Assembly: GCA_019694345.1 (NCBI GenBank)
Contig: JAIBCA010000147.1
Location: 1-50,903 of the forward strand
Source of the DNA: Pyrinomonadaceae bacterium
GTDB lineage: Bacteria > Acidobacteriota > Blastocatellia > Pyrinomonadales > Pyrinomonadaceae
DNA length: 50,903 nt
Direction of reading: 5' to 3'
In this document: piece after piece, positions 8,729 through 17,330 of the stretch
How positions within the stretch are numbered: the stretch's first letter is position 1
Layout of the letters: every line of letters starts with the position of its first letter
Made by a program: the position numbers and the translations under genes
The notes under the pieces: model-generated
The model's database searches: none
What the model was told of the DNA's origin: nothing
What the model saw: the letters and a program-made list of their open reading frames with translations, nothing else

Positions 8729-9874
8729 CTATCGGGCGGCGGTCGCGATCAAATGTGTCAATAATGTTGCCCGATAGGCAATATCACCGATCAAGATGTG
8801 CTCCGTGAGCATATGAGCCCCGGCACCCGCGAGCCCGAGGCCGTCGATGACCGGCACGCCGAGAGCGGCCACAAAATTGCCGTCTGACGCTCCGCCGACC
8901 TGCACTTCGTCGATCGCGTAACCGTATGTCGCGCCTATCGACCTGGCTTTTTCAAAGAGTGCTGCGACCTGCGGCGTCCGTTCTAACGGCGGCCGGTTTA
9001 TGCCGCCCTGAAGGTCCAGCCTGACACGTTCGTCAAATGGCTTTAATGAACGCAGCGAATCATCGACGCGGACGGCTTCAGACATTGTTGTGAAACGCAC
9101 GTCGATCTCGCATTCGGCATATTCCGGTATGACATTTGACGTAGTACCGCCGCTGATCGTACACACGTTTACGGTCGTTCCGAGTTCGGGTCTCGCTATC
9201 GAGTGGATCTGCTCGACCTGCCGTGCGATCTCGGACACTGCGTTCACGCCTTTTTCGGGTTCGAGCCCGGCATGCGCCGGACTGCCGTGAGACGTCAGAG
9301 TATATTGCCCGGTCCCCTTTCGGCCGGTTTTCACTCGGCCCTCGGCTGACGGCTCGAATACGAGGCATATTTCGGCGTTTGCAGCCTCGCGCTCGACCAA
9401 TTCTCGCCCGGTGTGGCTTCCGGTCTCTTCGTCGCAGGATAAGAGTATTGTCACCGGGCACGGCGGCCTGACGCCGAGTTGTGAGAGATAACTGATGGCT
9501 TCGATCATCAGGATGATGTTGGCCTTCATATCAAAGATACCGCAGCCGTATAGCTTGTCGTCTTCGATCCGGGTCGGATTTTTTTTGTTTGATCCGATAG
9601 GGTGAACTGTGTCTGTGTGCCCGAGCAGGAGAATTTGCTTGGCATCACCGGGCCATACACGGATCATGAGGTGCTCGCCGACGCCGTCTGCCGGAATCCG
9701 CTCTACGATAGACTCGATGCCGCATTCGGCCGCGTATTTTACCACTTGATCGACCACGGCAGTGCTCTGACCCACATCGTTCGACGGAGATTCGATATTG
9801 ATGATCTCGAAAATAGCATCGACGATCGCAGATTCGCGGGCCCTAAAGTGCTGCAGTGTCTCAAGTGTGGTCAT
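8729..9874 (-). CDS. M20 family metallopeptidase (carboxypeptidase G2-like)
   Basis: 381 residues. The di-zinc site is visible: LLLGHTDTVHP (His ligand and Asp), GCGIFDMKAN (bridging Asp), SCDEETGSHTG (catalytic Glu and ligand Glu), and the late GAGAHMLTEH His. The dimerisation (lid) domain begins near GTGQYTLTSHGSPAHAG. This order matches the ArgE/DapE/CPG2 group that removes C-terminal or N-acyl groups from amino acids. The substrate cannot be read from the sequence. No signal peptide is seen, so it is probably cytoplasmic. It follows the S1/P1 nuclease gene by 12 nt and is followed by selC. Confidence 0.9.
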   Translation of the reverse strand: MTTLETLQHFRARESAIVDAIFEIINIESPSNDVGQSTAVVDQVVKYAAECGIESIVERIPADGVGEHLMIRVWPGDAKQILLLGHTDTVHPIGSNKKNPTRIEDDKLYGCGIFDMKANIILMIEAISYLSQLGVRPPCPVTILLSCDEETGSHTGRELVEREAANAEICLVFEPSAEGRVKTGRKGTGQYTLTSHGSPAHAGLEPEKGVNAVSEIARQVEQIHSIARPELGTTVNVCTISGGTTSNVIPEYAECEIDVRFTTMSEAVRVDDSLRSLKPFDERVRLDLQGGINRPPLERTPQVAALFEKARSIGATYGYAIDEVQVGGASDGNFVAALGVPVIDGLGLAGAGAHMLTEHILIGDIAYRATLLTHLIATAAR

Positions 9875-9886
9875 AGAAGGTCCGGT

Positions 9887-11095
9887 TCAGAAGCTGACGT
9901 CCGTGATCTTGTTGTCAGCGGCATATTTTCGGGCCTCGGCTTCGGTCTTGAACGTCCGCAGCACATCGTATTCTTTCATGACCATGTTGCCGTCGATCAT
10001 AAAGCTGTACATCGGCCGCGAGGCGACCTGGGTCGGACAAAGATCGAGAAGTGCGATCTCAAGCGTCTGTTTGACGGAACTAGTCTTGGTGATCGGGTAC
10101 ATCACCTTTCGGATCATCTTGCACGGGATCGTGCTTTCTGAAACCGACTGTTTAGTGCCGAACACCTCATTGAAAATGTCGCCCATTCGATAGCCGGCAA
10201 GAGCCATCCGCTCCTGCGCGATCTCGAGGGCCTTCTTTTTGTATTTATCGGACGGCGTTTGAAAAAACTCGACTCCGCGATACACCTCAGTCGTCGCAAA
10301 CGTGACGCTCTCTTTCTTCCATGCCTCAAAATCACCCGGCAGCAGTCTGCCCTTGAATTTTTCAGCCGGAAATAGACGCATGATTTCCTGGGCGATCGGA
10401 TCGATATAGTCGGCGTCGCATTTGTCATTGTTTGGGATGTTGCGGGCGATTATCGAGTCCCAAAACCAATGCAGATTCTCCTGCTGATCGCGCGGAGTTC
10501 CTTTCGGTGTCAGCAGGAACGCATTGCCGCCGCGGTCGCCTTCCGGCGTGCTCGGCGAAACCTTGCCTGACGCATGAAGCGGTTGATGCATATCGCCTAT
10601 CAAATGTTCGAGCCACGCGATCGCAACCGCCTTTTCCGGATCCGGGGCCGAACTGCGTATCAGAGCAGAAAAATCGGCAAGCTTATCCATCGCCAATCCG
10701 GTCTTTGGCATGTTGTCGAGCATTACAACGCCGCCCTTTTCAAATTTCCAGAACGCGTTGTTGTAATGCCAATCGCCGTGATCGTAGTTTTTGACCCGTA
10801 CCGGAAAAGCCTTGTCGCGAATAATATCGGCCCATGTCGCCATTAGCATGAAATACTCGCGCTTTCGAGACTCGACGTTTCGCGAACCATAGGGCAGATA
10901 GAAGGTCGAGATATCAGAGTCCTCAGGAGCTGTCAACAATATCTTTACTACCTTTTCGCGTACCTCCGGTGTCATTCGCTGCCACGCGATGTAGGCGGTG
11001 ATCTTATGTCCGGTCTCGTCCCAGGCATATATCGGCAATGAAAAGGCCGCGATAACTGAAAATACGATCAATGCACGAATCACCCTTTGGGTCAT
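9887..11095 (-). CDS. Secreted S1/P1-type zinc nuclease
   Basis: 402 residues. A signal peptide (TQRVIRALIVFSVIAAFSLP) is cut so that the mature chain begins at or near WDETGHKI. In S1/P1 nucleases the free N-terminal Trp and following His/Asp residues bind the tri-zinc centre. Further ligands appear in YLPYGSRN, NYDHGDWHYNN, HLIGDMHQPLHA and ENLHWFWD. It should cleave single-stranded DNA/RNA outside the cytoplasm, as a 3'-nucleotide-releasing endonuclease, for nucleic-acid scavenging. A C-terminal extension of about 80 residues after the nuclease core (from SESTIPCK) has no assignment. First gene of the run leading to dprA and topA. Confidence 0.92.
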   Translation of the reverse strand: MTQRVIRALIVFSVIAAFSLPIYAWDETGHKITAYIAWQRMTPEVREKVVKILLTAPEDSDISTFYLPYGSRNVESRKREYFMLMATWADIIRDKAFPVRVKNYDHGDWHYNNAFWKFEKGGVVMLDNMPKTGLAMDKLADFSALIRSSAPDPEKAVAIAWLEHLIGDMHQPLHASGKVSPSTPEGDRGGNAFLLTPKGTPRDQQENLHWFWDSIIARNIPNNDKCDADYIDPIAQEIMRLFPAEKFKGRLLPGDFEAWKKESVTFATTEVYRGVEFFQTPSDKYKKKALEIAQERMALAGYRMGDIFNEVFGTKQSVSESTIPCKMIRKVMYPITKTSSVKQTLEIALLDLCPTQVASRPMYSFMIDGNMVMKEYDVLRTFKTEAEARKYAADNKITDVSF

Positions 11096-11294
11096 ATTGA
11101 ATTTCTCCTGAATCTTTTCCGATGATTCTATCGAATATGTTGGACAAGAGAAAGCGGACGTATTTTTTGAAAAATTTTGACAAACCTTTTTTGAGGACTT
11201 TTCATCATACGTTACGCAAAACTCTTCCGGACAAGCGTTCTACCTTATGAGAACGAATGCACTGCAAGGCGGTGCTTTTGGAGGGAATAAAGTT

Positions 11295-11564
11295 ATGCAG
11301 GCAGTATTGGAACAAAACTCGATCGCCGAACGTGTGATAGATAGAACGGAAAGTTCTTTCGGCCGAAAGATCGGTTTGTTCGGCAAGATTTTCGGATGTT
11401 GGCACAGAGATCTGAGCCGTCCGTTTTCGACTAAGAAAGGTTCTTATCGTGCGTGTCTGGATTGCGGCGCACGAAAGGAGTTTGATATTTCAAACTTCAA
11501 GACATTGGGGACGTTCTACTATCCCCCGTCGGTGTCGTTCGACCGTAACAGAACGAATTCATAA
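11295..11564 (+). CDS. Small Cys-containing protein, unknown
   Basis: 89 residues from ATG 11295, with a GGAGG ribosome site about 10 nt upstream. Basic and mostly polar. The conserved-looking core is FGCWHRDLSRPF followed by YRACLDCGARKEFD, which suggests one zinc site from CxxC plus the earlier Cys/His pair. The end (LGTFYYPPSVSFD) is rich in aromatic residues. I recall similar small uncharacterised proteins in Acidobacteriota but cannot name a family. It stands alone between two minus-strand genes and ends before a hairpin, which supports it being real. Confidence 0.65.
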   Translation: MQAVLEQNSIAERVIDRTESSFGRKIGLFGKIFGCWHRDLSRPFSTKKGSYRACLDCGARKEFDISNFKTLGTFYYPPSVSFDRNRTNS

Positions 11565-11598
11565 TTCCTGTCTATTATACCTTCCGATTAAACCTACC

Positions 11599-11629
11599 GG
11601 GTGCGGTCTTCCAAAAGGCTGCACCCTTT
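11599..11629 (+). terminator. Probable terminator after the small Cys protein
   Basis: GGGTGC (11599-11604) pairs with GCACCC (11621-11626), with weaker inner pairing, and is followed by TTTCCATTT. It lies 35 nt after the stop codon. Confidence 0.6.
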
Positions 11630-11643
11630 CCATTTAATGATGT

Positions 11644-12411
11644 TCAATAGATAAGATACGCGTCGAAGACCCACCCCTTTTGGCCGTTGTAGCTAGCCTG
11701 GCACCATCGTCCTGCTCTCTGAACAGGCCTTACGACCGGTCCGCAGGCTCCGATGGAAATGACCGCCCCGTGAGGGATCTTCATGATTCGTTGGCCTGCC
11801 TCGCTATTTGGTAATGTTCTGAGTGCGAGAAATCCGTCGCCGGGCGAATTGACCCGGGCAGTGGTTGTGGACGTCGTTTTGATCTCGGGCATCGTCAGCG
11901 GAACATTGGACAACTGGCCGGACTTCTTTTGCTCATTCAACCGCTTTTCAAGATTGGCGATCTGTTCGCGAAGCACCTCGGTCGGATCCTCTGTCGGTGA
12001 GGGCGTGATGGTTGGCGTCGTGGATGAGCTTGAGTTGTTCGGTTTGGACAAATTGCTGTTCTCGTTGCCGGCGGCAGTTCGGGTGTCCTTGTTAAAGTAA
12101 ATAAGGGCTCCGGCCCCGACAATGCCGACAACGATCAGCGAAAGAAAAAGCCCGACGACCAGCAGGATCTTACCGATACCCGGGCCTGACGGCTGCTGAA
12201 CCGTGGCTGGAGGAACGAACGGGGCACGCGGAATGCTCTGCGGAATATCGACACGCATCTGATCGCCTCGCGCAAAAGGCATCGTATCAGGAGCATTGCC
12301 ATGCAGAACTGTCACCTGTTCATCGGGCAACTCGAGCGGGGTGCCGTCGGTCAGACAAAACCTAAGCGACTCGTCCGTGTAAGTCGTACCGCATTTTGTA
12401 CATCGCCTCAT
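11644..12411 (-). CDS. Zinc-ribbon, single-TM protein with C-terminal SH3-like domain
   Basis: 255 residues in four parts. Residues 1-25 form a zinc ribbon (MRRCTKCGTTY, then RFCLTDG). A proline-rich linker leads to one transmembrane helix near residues 80-105 (IGKILLVVGLFLSLIVVGIVG). A Ser/Thr/Pro-rich stretch and a short coiled coil (EVLREQIANLEKRLNEQK) follow. The last 70 residues look like a bacterial SH3 domain (FLALRTLPNSEAGQRI, then GWVFDAYL). The topology suggests a cytoplasmic ribbon and a periplasmic SH3 domain that might bind peptidoglycan. Function unknown. Confidence 0.75.
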   Translation of the reverse strand: MRRCTKCGTTYTDESLRFCLTDGTPLELPDEQVTVLHGNAPDTMPFARGDQMRVDIPQSIPRAPFVPPATVQQPSGPGIGKILLVVGLFLSLIVVGIVGAGALIYFNKDTRTAAGNENSNLSKPNNSSSSTTPTITPSPTEDPTEVLREQIANLEKRLNEQKKSGQLSNVPLTMPEIKTTSTTTARVNSPGDGFLALRTLPNSEAGQRIMKIPHGAVISIGACGPVVRPVQRAGRWCQASYNGQKGWVFDAYLIY

Positions 12412-12619
12412 AGAACGTTACGGGAATTTTCGCTTTTTATAGTGCGCCGAGATCGCTGTTCCCGTTTACATCTTACACCCGAAGCGTCGATACCTGTTAA
12501 AAGACATTGAGACAGTTCGTCTCCGGCCTCGGTCATTCAGCCCCGAGGAAGAAAAAAATTCTTGGCTTAGCCGACGCGATGCTGTAAAGTTGCCAACAGT
12601 ATCTTAAAGGAGTCAGGAA

Positions 12620-13168
12620 ATGTTGAAAAAGGTCCTTCTCTCCGCGATCGTTATCATCTCGGCGATCGTTGCTCTCTTTTGTGTGATCGCGGCGTTTCAG
12701 CCCGAGGACTTCAGGATCACGAGGTCCGCAACCATCAAGGCCCCCCCTGCCAGGGTATTTGAGCAGATCGACGACTTTCACAAGTGGGAATCATGGTCAC
12801 CGTGGGCTAAGATCGACCCGACAATGAGGTCTACCTATTCGGGATCGGAGAAAGGTGTCGGGGCCGCCTACGCATGGTCAGGAAATGGTGATGCCGGCGA
12901 GGGTAAGATGACGATCCTGGAAAGCAAACCGCCGGACCATTTAAAGATCGATCTTGAATTCACAGCACCTTTTGCCGCCAAAAATCTCATCGAGTTTTCA
13001 TTGGCCGCTGAGGGTGATAATACCAACGTGACCTGGTCAATGACGGGTAAAAGGAATTTCGGTATGAAGGCTTTTTCGCTGTTGGTAAATATGGATAAAC
13101 TGGTAGGTTCTGATTTTGAAAAGGGCCTCGCACAATTAAGGTCAACGGTTGAGTCGGGTAATAAATAG
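12620..13168 (+). CDS. SRPBCC-family protein with N-terminal membrane anchor
   Basis: 182 residues. A hydrophobic N-terminal helix (VLLSAIVIISAIVALFCVIAA) is followed by a START/polyketide-cyclase-like SRPBCC fold. Typical strings are ITRSATIKAPPARVFEQIDDFHKWESWSPW, seen here as separate blocks around residues 30-65, and the final amphipathic helix (LVGSDFEKGLAQLRSTVE). Such domains bind hydrophobic ligands in a deep pocket; the ligand is unknown. The ATG has an AAAGGAG ribosome site. It is followed by the DoxX gene after 15 nt, so the two probably form an operon. Confidence 0.85.
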   Translation: MLKKVLLSAIVIISAIVALFCVIAAFQPEDFRITRSATIKAPPARVFEQIDDFHKWESWSPWAKIDPTMRSTYSGSEKGVGAAYAWSGNGDAGEGKMTILESKPPDHLKIDLEFTAPFAAKNLIEFSLAAEGDNTNVTWSMTGKRNFGMKAFSLLVNMDKLVGSDFEKGLAQLRSTVESGNK

Positions 13169-13183
13169 AGGACACTCGATGTT

Positions 13184-13534
13184 ATGAATATCTTACTTTG
13201 GATCATCCAGGTTATTCTGGCACTACTATTCTTGTTCGCAGGCGTTTCAAAATTCATGATGCCGGCCGAAGAGATGGCCCAGAACATGCCGGCCTTTCTT
13301 TCGGTCAACTTCATATATTTTATCGGTGTCTGCGAGATACTGGGTGCATTTGGACTTGTCCTGCCTTGGGCACTGAAGATAAAACCCGGCCTCACGCCGC
13401 TCGCGGCTTCGCTGCTGTTTATTGTAATGATCGGTGCGGTCGTCGTCTCGGCGGTCGGTTCACCGTTGATGTCGGTCTTTCCGGCGTTCGTTGCTCTGCT
13501 TTGCGGTTTCGTGGCTTGGGGCCGTAAAAAATGA
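13184..13534 (+). CDS. DoxX-like membrane protein
   Basis: 116 residues with four predicted transmembrane segments (ILLWIIQVILALLFLFAG, FIYFIGVCEILGAFGLVLP, LAASLLFIVMIGAVVVSAV and the C-terminal PAFVALLCGFVAW). The pattern of FAGVSKFM followed by GVCEILGAFGL is typical of the DoxX/DoxD-like family, in which some members are quinone-linked oxidoreductase subunits and most are uncharacterised. Paired with the upstream SRPBCC gene. Confidence 0.8.
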   Translation: MNILLWIIQVILALLFLFAGVSKFMMPAEEMAQNMPAFLSVNFIYFIGVCEILGAFGLVLPWALKIKPGLTPLAASLLFIVMIGAVVVSAVGSPLMSVFPAFVALLCGFVAWGRKK

Positions 13535-13619
13535 ACTTCGTCTAGAACCATTTACCGATTCAGTATTGCTCGATTTGCCTCTGTCATCGGTTAATCGGTA
13601 GTCTGTTATCTAACGGCAA

Positions 13620-15086
13620 ATGACAGAAACCAGCGCGACCGACGATCACAAAGAGGTTTTTGACGAAATTCCTCCGGCCAGATCAGCAAAAAACTCAAAA
13701 TTCGACCGCTCGATAGTCGAAGGCCCACTCGGTGCGGCCGTTTGGAAGATCGCGTGGCCGACGATGCTAACCAATGCCATTGCCGGAATGCAGGGGATGG
13801 TCGATCATGTTTTGGTCGGCAATCTGGTCGGTTTTAAGGCAAATGCGGCGATCGGTGTCAGCTTTCAGATATTCCTGGTCGTCATCGTCTTTATCTCATC
13901 ACTATTTACGGGAATGAGCGTTCTTGTGGCCCGCTTTGCCGGTGCCCATGACGAGGCAAGGGTCAATCGGACAGTCTATCAGGCATTCCTCACAGCCGTG
14001 TTCATTGCTGTCGGCATTATGGCTCCGGTCGGATATTTTCTGGCCCCTATCCTGCTCGACCTCGTAAATGCTGATCCCGGTGTCAAGGCCGAGGCGCTGC
14101 CTTTCTTACGCATCACGTTCGTTTTTAGCTTCGGTCTGCTCATTTATTTCATGACCAGCGGAGCTCTTCGGTCGGCCGGTGACGCCAGAACGCCAATGGC
14201 CTTGGGGATCGCGATGACGCTGCTTAATCTGGTATTTAACGTCATCCTTATCCGCGGCCTCGGGCCGATACCCGCATTCGGAACTTCAGGTGCCGCGATC
14301 GGAACTAGCCTGGCCACCGGATCGGTCGGTATCTTTGCGATCTACAAGATGTGGAGCGGCGGTTGGGTGGTCGGATTCCCGAGGGGCGAGGGCTGGGGGC
14401 CTGACTGGAGCGTCATTCGTTCGCTTTTCAAGTTCGGCTTGCCGACCGGCATTCAGGGAATAGCCATGAATGTCGGCGGTGTTTTGATGCTCTCATTTAT
14501 CGGTTCGCTGGCTCAGAGTGCGGCAGCTCAGGCGGCGTTTGCCATCTCATACACACAGCTCTTTTCGCTCGTAACATGGACCTCTGTCGGTTTAATGGGT
14601 GCCGCGGCCGCCGTGGTCGGTCAAAATATCGGAGCCGGACATCCGGACAGAGCCAACAAGGCGGTAGGTGTTGCTGCACGTTACGGAATAGCTGGTTCGG
14701 CCTTCTTAGGTATCTTTTACTTTTTCTTTCCTCAGCAGCTTTTGGCTATCTTCGGGATGACAGACCCCGAAGCAGTAACCATCGGGATCCAACTCTTGCG
14801 AATACTTGCTTTCTCAGGCCTATTTATCTCAGTTGCACTGACCTACACCGGCGGGCTGCAGGGCAGCGGCGATACCAAGAGCCCTCTGTACATTTCGATA
14901 ATCTCACAAGTGGTGATACCGCTCGGGATTTGCTTTTTGATCAGGGAGTTTGGACATCTCGAGCCGATCCATATTTGGCTGGCTATCCTCTCTGGTCACA
15001 TCACCCGGTGTTTGCTCAGTGTCACGATATTTCGCCGTGGAAAATGGCGGAACATATCTGTCGACATCGACCGGACCAGAGGATGA
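13620..15086 (+). CDS. MATE family efflux transporter
   Basis: 488 residues with about 12 transmembrane helices after a polar N-terminal tail of about 40 residues. MATE features include AWPTMLTNAIAGMQGMVDHVLVG in helix 1 (read as two blocks), the GALRSAGDARTPM loop between helices 5 and 6, and the repeated equivalent GGLQGSGDTKSP in the second half, showing the two-fold internal symmetry. It should export cationic or drug-like compounds in exchange for Na+ or H+. Its stop directly abuts the stop of the convergent gene. Confidence 0.93.
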   Translation: MTETSATDDHKEVFDEIPPARSAKNSKFDRSIVEGPLGAAVWKIAWPTMLTNAIAGMQGMVDHVLVGNLVGFKANAAIGVSFQIFLVVIVFISSLFTGMSVLVARFAGAHDEARVNRTVYQAFLTAVFIAVGIMAPVGYFLAPILLDLVNADPGVKAEALPFLRITFVFSFGLLIYFMTSGALRSAGDARTPMALGIAMTLLNLVFNVILIRGLGPIPAFGTSGAAIGTSLATGSVGIFAIYKMWSGGWVVGFPRGEGWGPDWSVIRSLFKFGLPTGIQGIAMNVGGVLMLSFIGSLAQSAAAQAAFAISYTQLFSLVTWTSVGLMGAAAAVVGQNIGAGHPDRANKAVGVAARYGIAGSAFLGIFYFFFPQQLLAIFGMTDPEAVTIGIQLLRILAFSGLFISVALTYTGGLQGSGDTKSPLYISIISQVVIPLGICFLIREFGHLEPIHIWLAILSGHITRCLLSVTIFRRGKWRNISVDIDRTRG

Positions 15087-15593
15087 TCACGCCTGCAGAG
15101 CCCTATTCTCGGCATTGATGCGGTTGATCTCACGGCTTGCCGTAAAACCCCGAAAGATCATCACCAACGCGAATACGTGAAATCCCGCTGCCAAAAGCTC
15201 ACCGAGCATCAGCCAGATAACACCGTCGATCGCATATATCACCATCCCGCCGATGAAAACAGCATTTATTGCCTTGTTTGAAAAATAACCGAACAGGGCA
15301 AAAACGACGACAATCACGATATCTATGACCGCCGCCACCGCAATTATCCCGCTGGGAGCACCCTGCGACACCGACGCATCGAAGACGGCATCGATTATCT
15401 GTGTGAACGCCAGGCCGGCTATAAAATTGACGTTTCCACCAAATACGAAGATCGCCGAATTGATCAATGACAATCCGGCGATCCAGTAAAACCAGTTGGC
15501 TCCGCTCTTGAGTTGGGCTCGAGTTTCGGATGAAACTTCTTCAGGTTCGCTGTTTAGTACGACACCCTCGCTCCGGTCGAAAATAGTACTCAT
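15087..15593 (-). CDS. Membrane protein, unknown function
   Basis: 168 residues from ATG 15593, which has an AAGGGAG ribosome site; a longer upstream reading is rejected. Four hydrophobic segments are seen (WFYWIAGLSLINSAIFVFG, IIAVAAVIDIVIVVVFALFGYF, AVFIGGMVIYAIDGVIWLML and ELLAAGFHVFALVMIFRGF). The N-terminal 35 residues are acidic and polar. The family is not recognised. It lies 69 nt downstream of dnaN on the same strand and may be read from the dnaA-dnaN transcript. Confidence 0.65.
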   Translation of the reverse strand: MSTIFDRSEGVVLNSEPEEVSSETRAQLKSGANWFYWIAGLSLINSAIFVFGGNVNFIAGLAFTQIIDAVFDASVSQGAPSGIIAVAAVIDIVIVVVFALFGYFSNKAINAVFIGGMVIYAIDGVIWLMLGELLAAGFHVFALVMIFRGFTASREINRINAENRALQA

Positions 15594-15662
15594 GGGACAC
15601 TCCCTTTTAGAAGGACAACACTTTCCACAACGGCGGCCGGTCAAAAATGCGAGACCGACCGA

Positions 15663-16853
15663 TCATATCCTCAAAGGCATCACAATGTACTTGTAGTCGT
15701 AAAGCGAATCGCCCGCTATCGACATCTGGGTCTGGGCATTGGCGTCCTTGAACTGGAATGAGATACGGACAGGTGACCGGCCCTCTTTTACGCGAACCGT
15801 GCCGTCACCATCCGGTTCTTGCTCGCCGTCGGCTACGGCTGAACCTTCGAGTGAACCGGCATTATTCAGAAACTCGAGCAAGTATTGCCAGTTGAACCCG
15901 AGTTGGAACTCTTCACCCGAATAATCAGCCTGAACGGCCTCGCGTCCTTCGCCTTCTTCGCTCGATTGAGCAGTCAGTTCGATCTCGCCCGTGCGCACCG
16001 TAACGCGGATCGATCGATTTCGTTCGTCGGCCATGAGACTGACGCGACGGACCGCATTCCGCATATCGTCGAGGTCAAATATCGCCTCTTTGTCATTATC
16101 CTTGGGCATCACCATCTCATAGTTCGGGAAACTGCCCGACAACTTTCGGCTGATCAACAGGCGTCCCTCCATCTCGAAATAAAGGTGATTGTTATCCTCG
16201 CCAAAACTGATATCGCTTGCCGTATCACGCGAAACCTTGGCAAGTTCGAGCAGAGCCTTCTTAGGGATCAGCGTGTCGATCGCATCCGTCGATTCGGACG
16301 ACCCGAGAGCCTTTTCGATATAGGCCAGACGGTGTCCGTCTGTCGTTACCATTTTGGCCGAACCTTCGCCGACGATGAACTTTGCTCCCGAAAGCGTAAA
16401 CCGCGAGACCTCGTTAGTGATCGCGAACGCGGTGTTTTGGATGAAGTAGTTAAAAACGGCCGCCGGCAGTTTCATCGGTGTGCTCTTGAACTGCGGGATC
16501 TCGGGGAACTGGTCCTTGTTGACGCCGGCGAGTTTGAAGTTTGCCCGGCCGCAACGCATCGTTACCCATTCGTTGTCCTCTTTTTTGAAATGGACATCAC
16601 CCGACTCTAGTGCCCTGACGATGTCGAACAATTTGCGTGCCTGGATGCACATCGAACCGGGCCGGGCGATATTTGCCTCGGCATCGCAGCGAATGGTGAC
16701 GTCCAAGTCCGTTCCGACGATACGTATCTCGTTTTCGCCGATCGATTCGATCAGGATGTTGGCAAGCACGGGAATGGTCGTTTTTCGTTCAACCACGCCC
16801 TGAATAAATCCCAACTCCTCTTTCAACACGCTTTGTTTGATTGTAAATTCCAT
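15663..16853 (-). CDS. dnaN: DNA polymerase III beta sliding clamp
   Basis: 396 residues with the three-domain clamp layout. It starts MEFTIKQSVLKEELGF, with IPVLANILIE and IVGTDLDVTIRC in domain 1, IPKKALLELAK and DNNHLYFEM in domain 2, and the terminal YKYIVMPLRI, the classical clamp C-terminus. It encircles DNA and tethers polymerase III. A short acidic insertion (SAVADGEQEPDGDG) precedes the last strands. It is downstream of dnaA on the same strand, as in most bacteria. Confidence 0.98.
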   Translation of the reverse strand: MEFTIKQSVLKEELGFIQGVVERKTTIPVLANILIESIGENEIRIVGTDLDVTIRCDAEANIARPGSMCIQARKLFDIVRALESGDVHFKKEDNEWVTMRCGRANFKLAGVNKDQFPEIPQFKSTPMKLPAAVFNYFIQNTAFAITNEVSRFTLSGAKFIVGEGSAKMVTTDGHRLAYIEKALGSSESTDAIDTLIPKKALLELAKVSRDTASDISFGEDNNHLYFEMEGRLLISRKLSGSFPNYEMVMPKDNDKEAIFDLDDMRNAVRRVSLMADERNRSIRVTVRTGEIELTAQSSEEGEGREAVQADYSGEEFQLGFNWQYLLEFLNNAGSLEGSAVADGEQEPDGDGTVRVKEGRSPVRISFQFKDANAQTQMSIAGDSLYDYKYIVMPLRI

Positions 16854-16924
16854 TTCTTACTCCCTAAGATAGTCGCATCGATGTCCGATACCGCATCGGC
16901 GGATCGATTGGCGATGAGCTTATC

Positions 16925-17300
16925 TTCTCGTTCTGTAATTTCAAATATTATAGGTCAATACCGTTCTTGCTGCTAACGCAGCGATCGTCGATCTCCATTT
17001 AACTAACACTAACCGGATATAAAACCGTATTTAGATCTAGTACTAGTAATAGGGCCTGTGAGTATGTGCAAAAGCGACGTAAGTTCTTAAAAAATGGACA
17101 CTTTTCCGTCCACAGCCCGTGTGGAAAACTTGTGGATAACACCGCTTGCCTGCGGATATCCTGATTCGACCGGGGTTTTCCACCGATCTCCACAGCCTTT
17201 AACCGAAGGGTTTTTCGGAAAAGTGGAAATCTTCTTATCAAATAGCTGCAAACATTGCACTTACGAAGATCTTTCAGATCACGGCACTGTGGAAATAGAT
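16925..17300. other. Candidate oriC in the dnaA-dnaN intergenic region
   Basis: This gene-free stretch of about 475 nt holds a perfect DnaA box TGTGGATAA (17131-17139), close variants TGTGGAAAA (17120-17128), TGTGCAAAA (17065-17073) and TGTGGAAAT (17289-17297), and weaker forms. To the left lie a GC patch (GGGCC at 17052), a trio run TAG-TAC-TAG-TAA-TAG (17038-17052) and AT-rich DNA (about 16930-17036). The order AT-rich, trio, GC patch, boxes matches the basal unwinding layout known from Bacillus subtilis. Another TGTGGAAAA lies just inside the end of dnaA (17369-17377). Confidence 0.75.
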
Positions 17301-17330
17301 CCGCCGGTAAAAATGCAAAACATCCTTTAA

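Noticed and set aside
8483..8764. Plus-strand frames encoding WESNPPELRS and TNGFEDRAHH-like peptides
   Set aside because: These are the usual false translations of the reverse strand of a tRNA gene; the region is selC.
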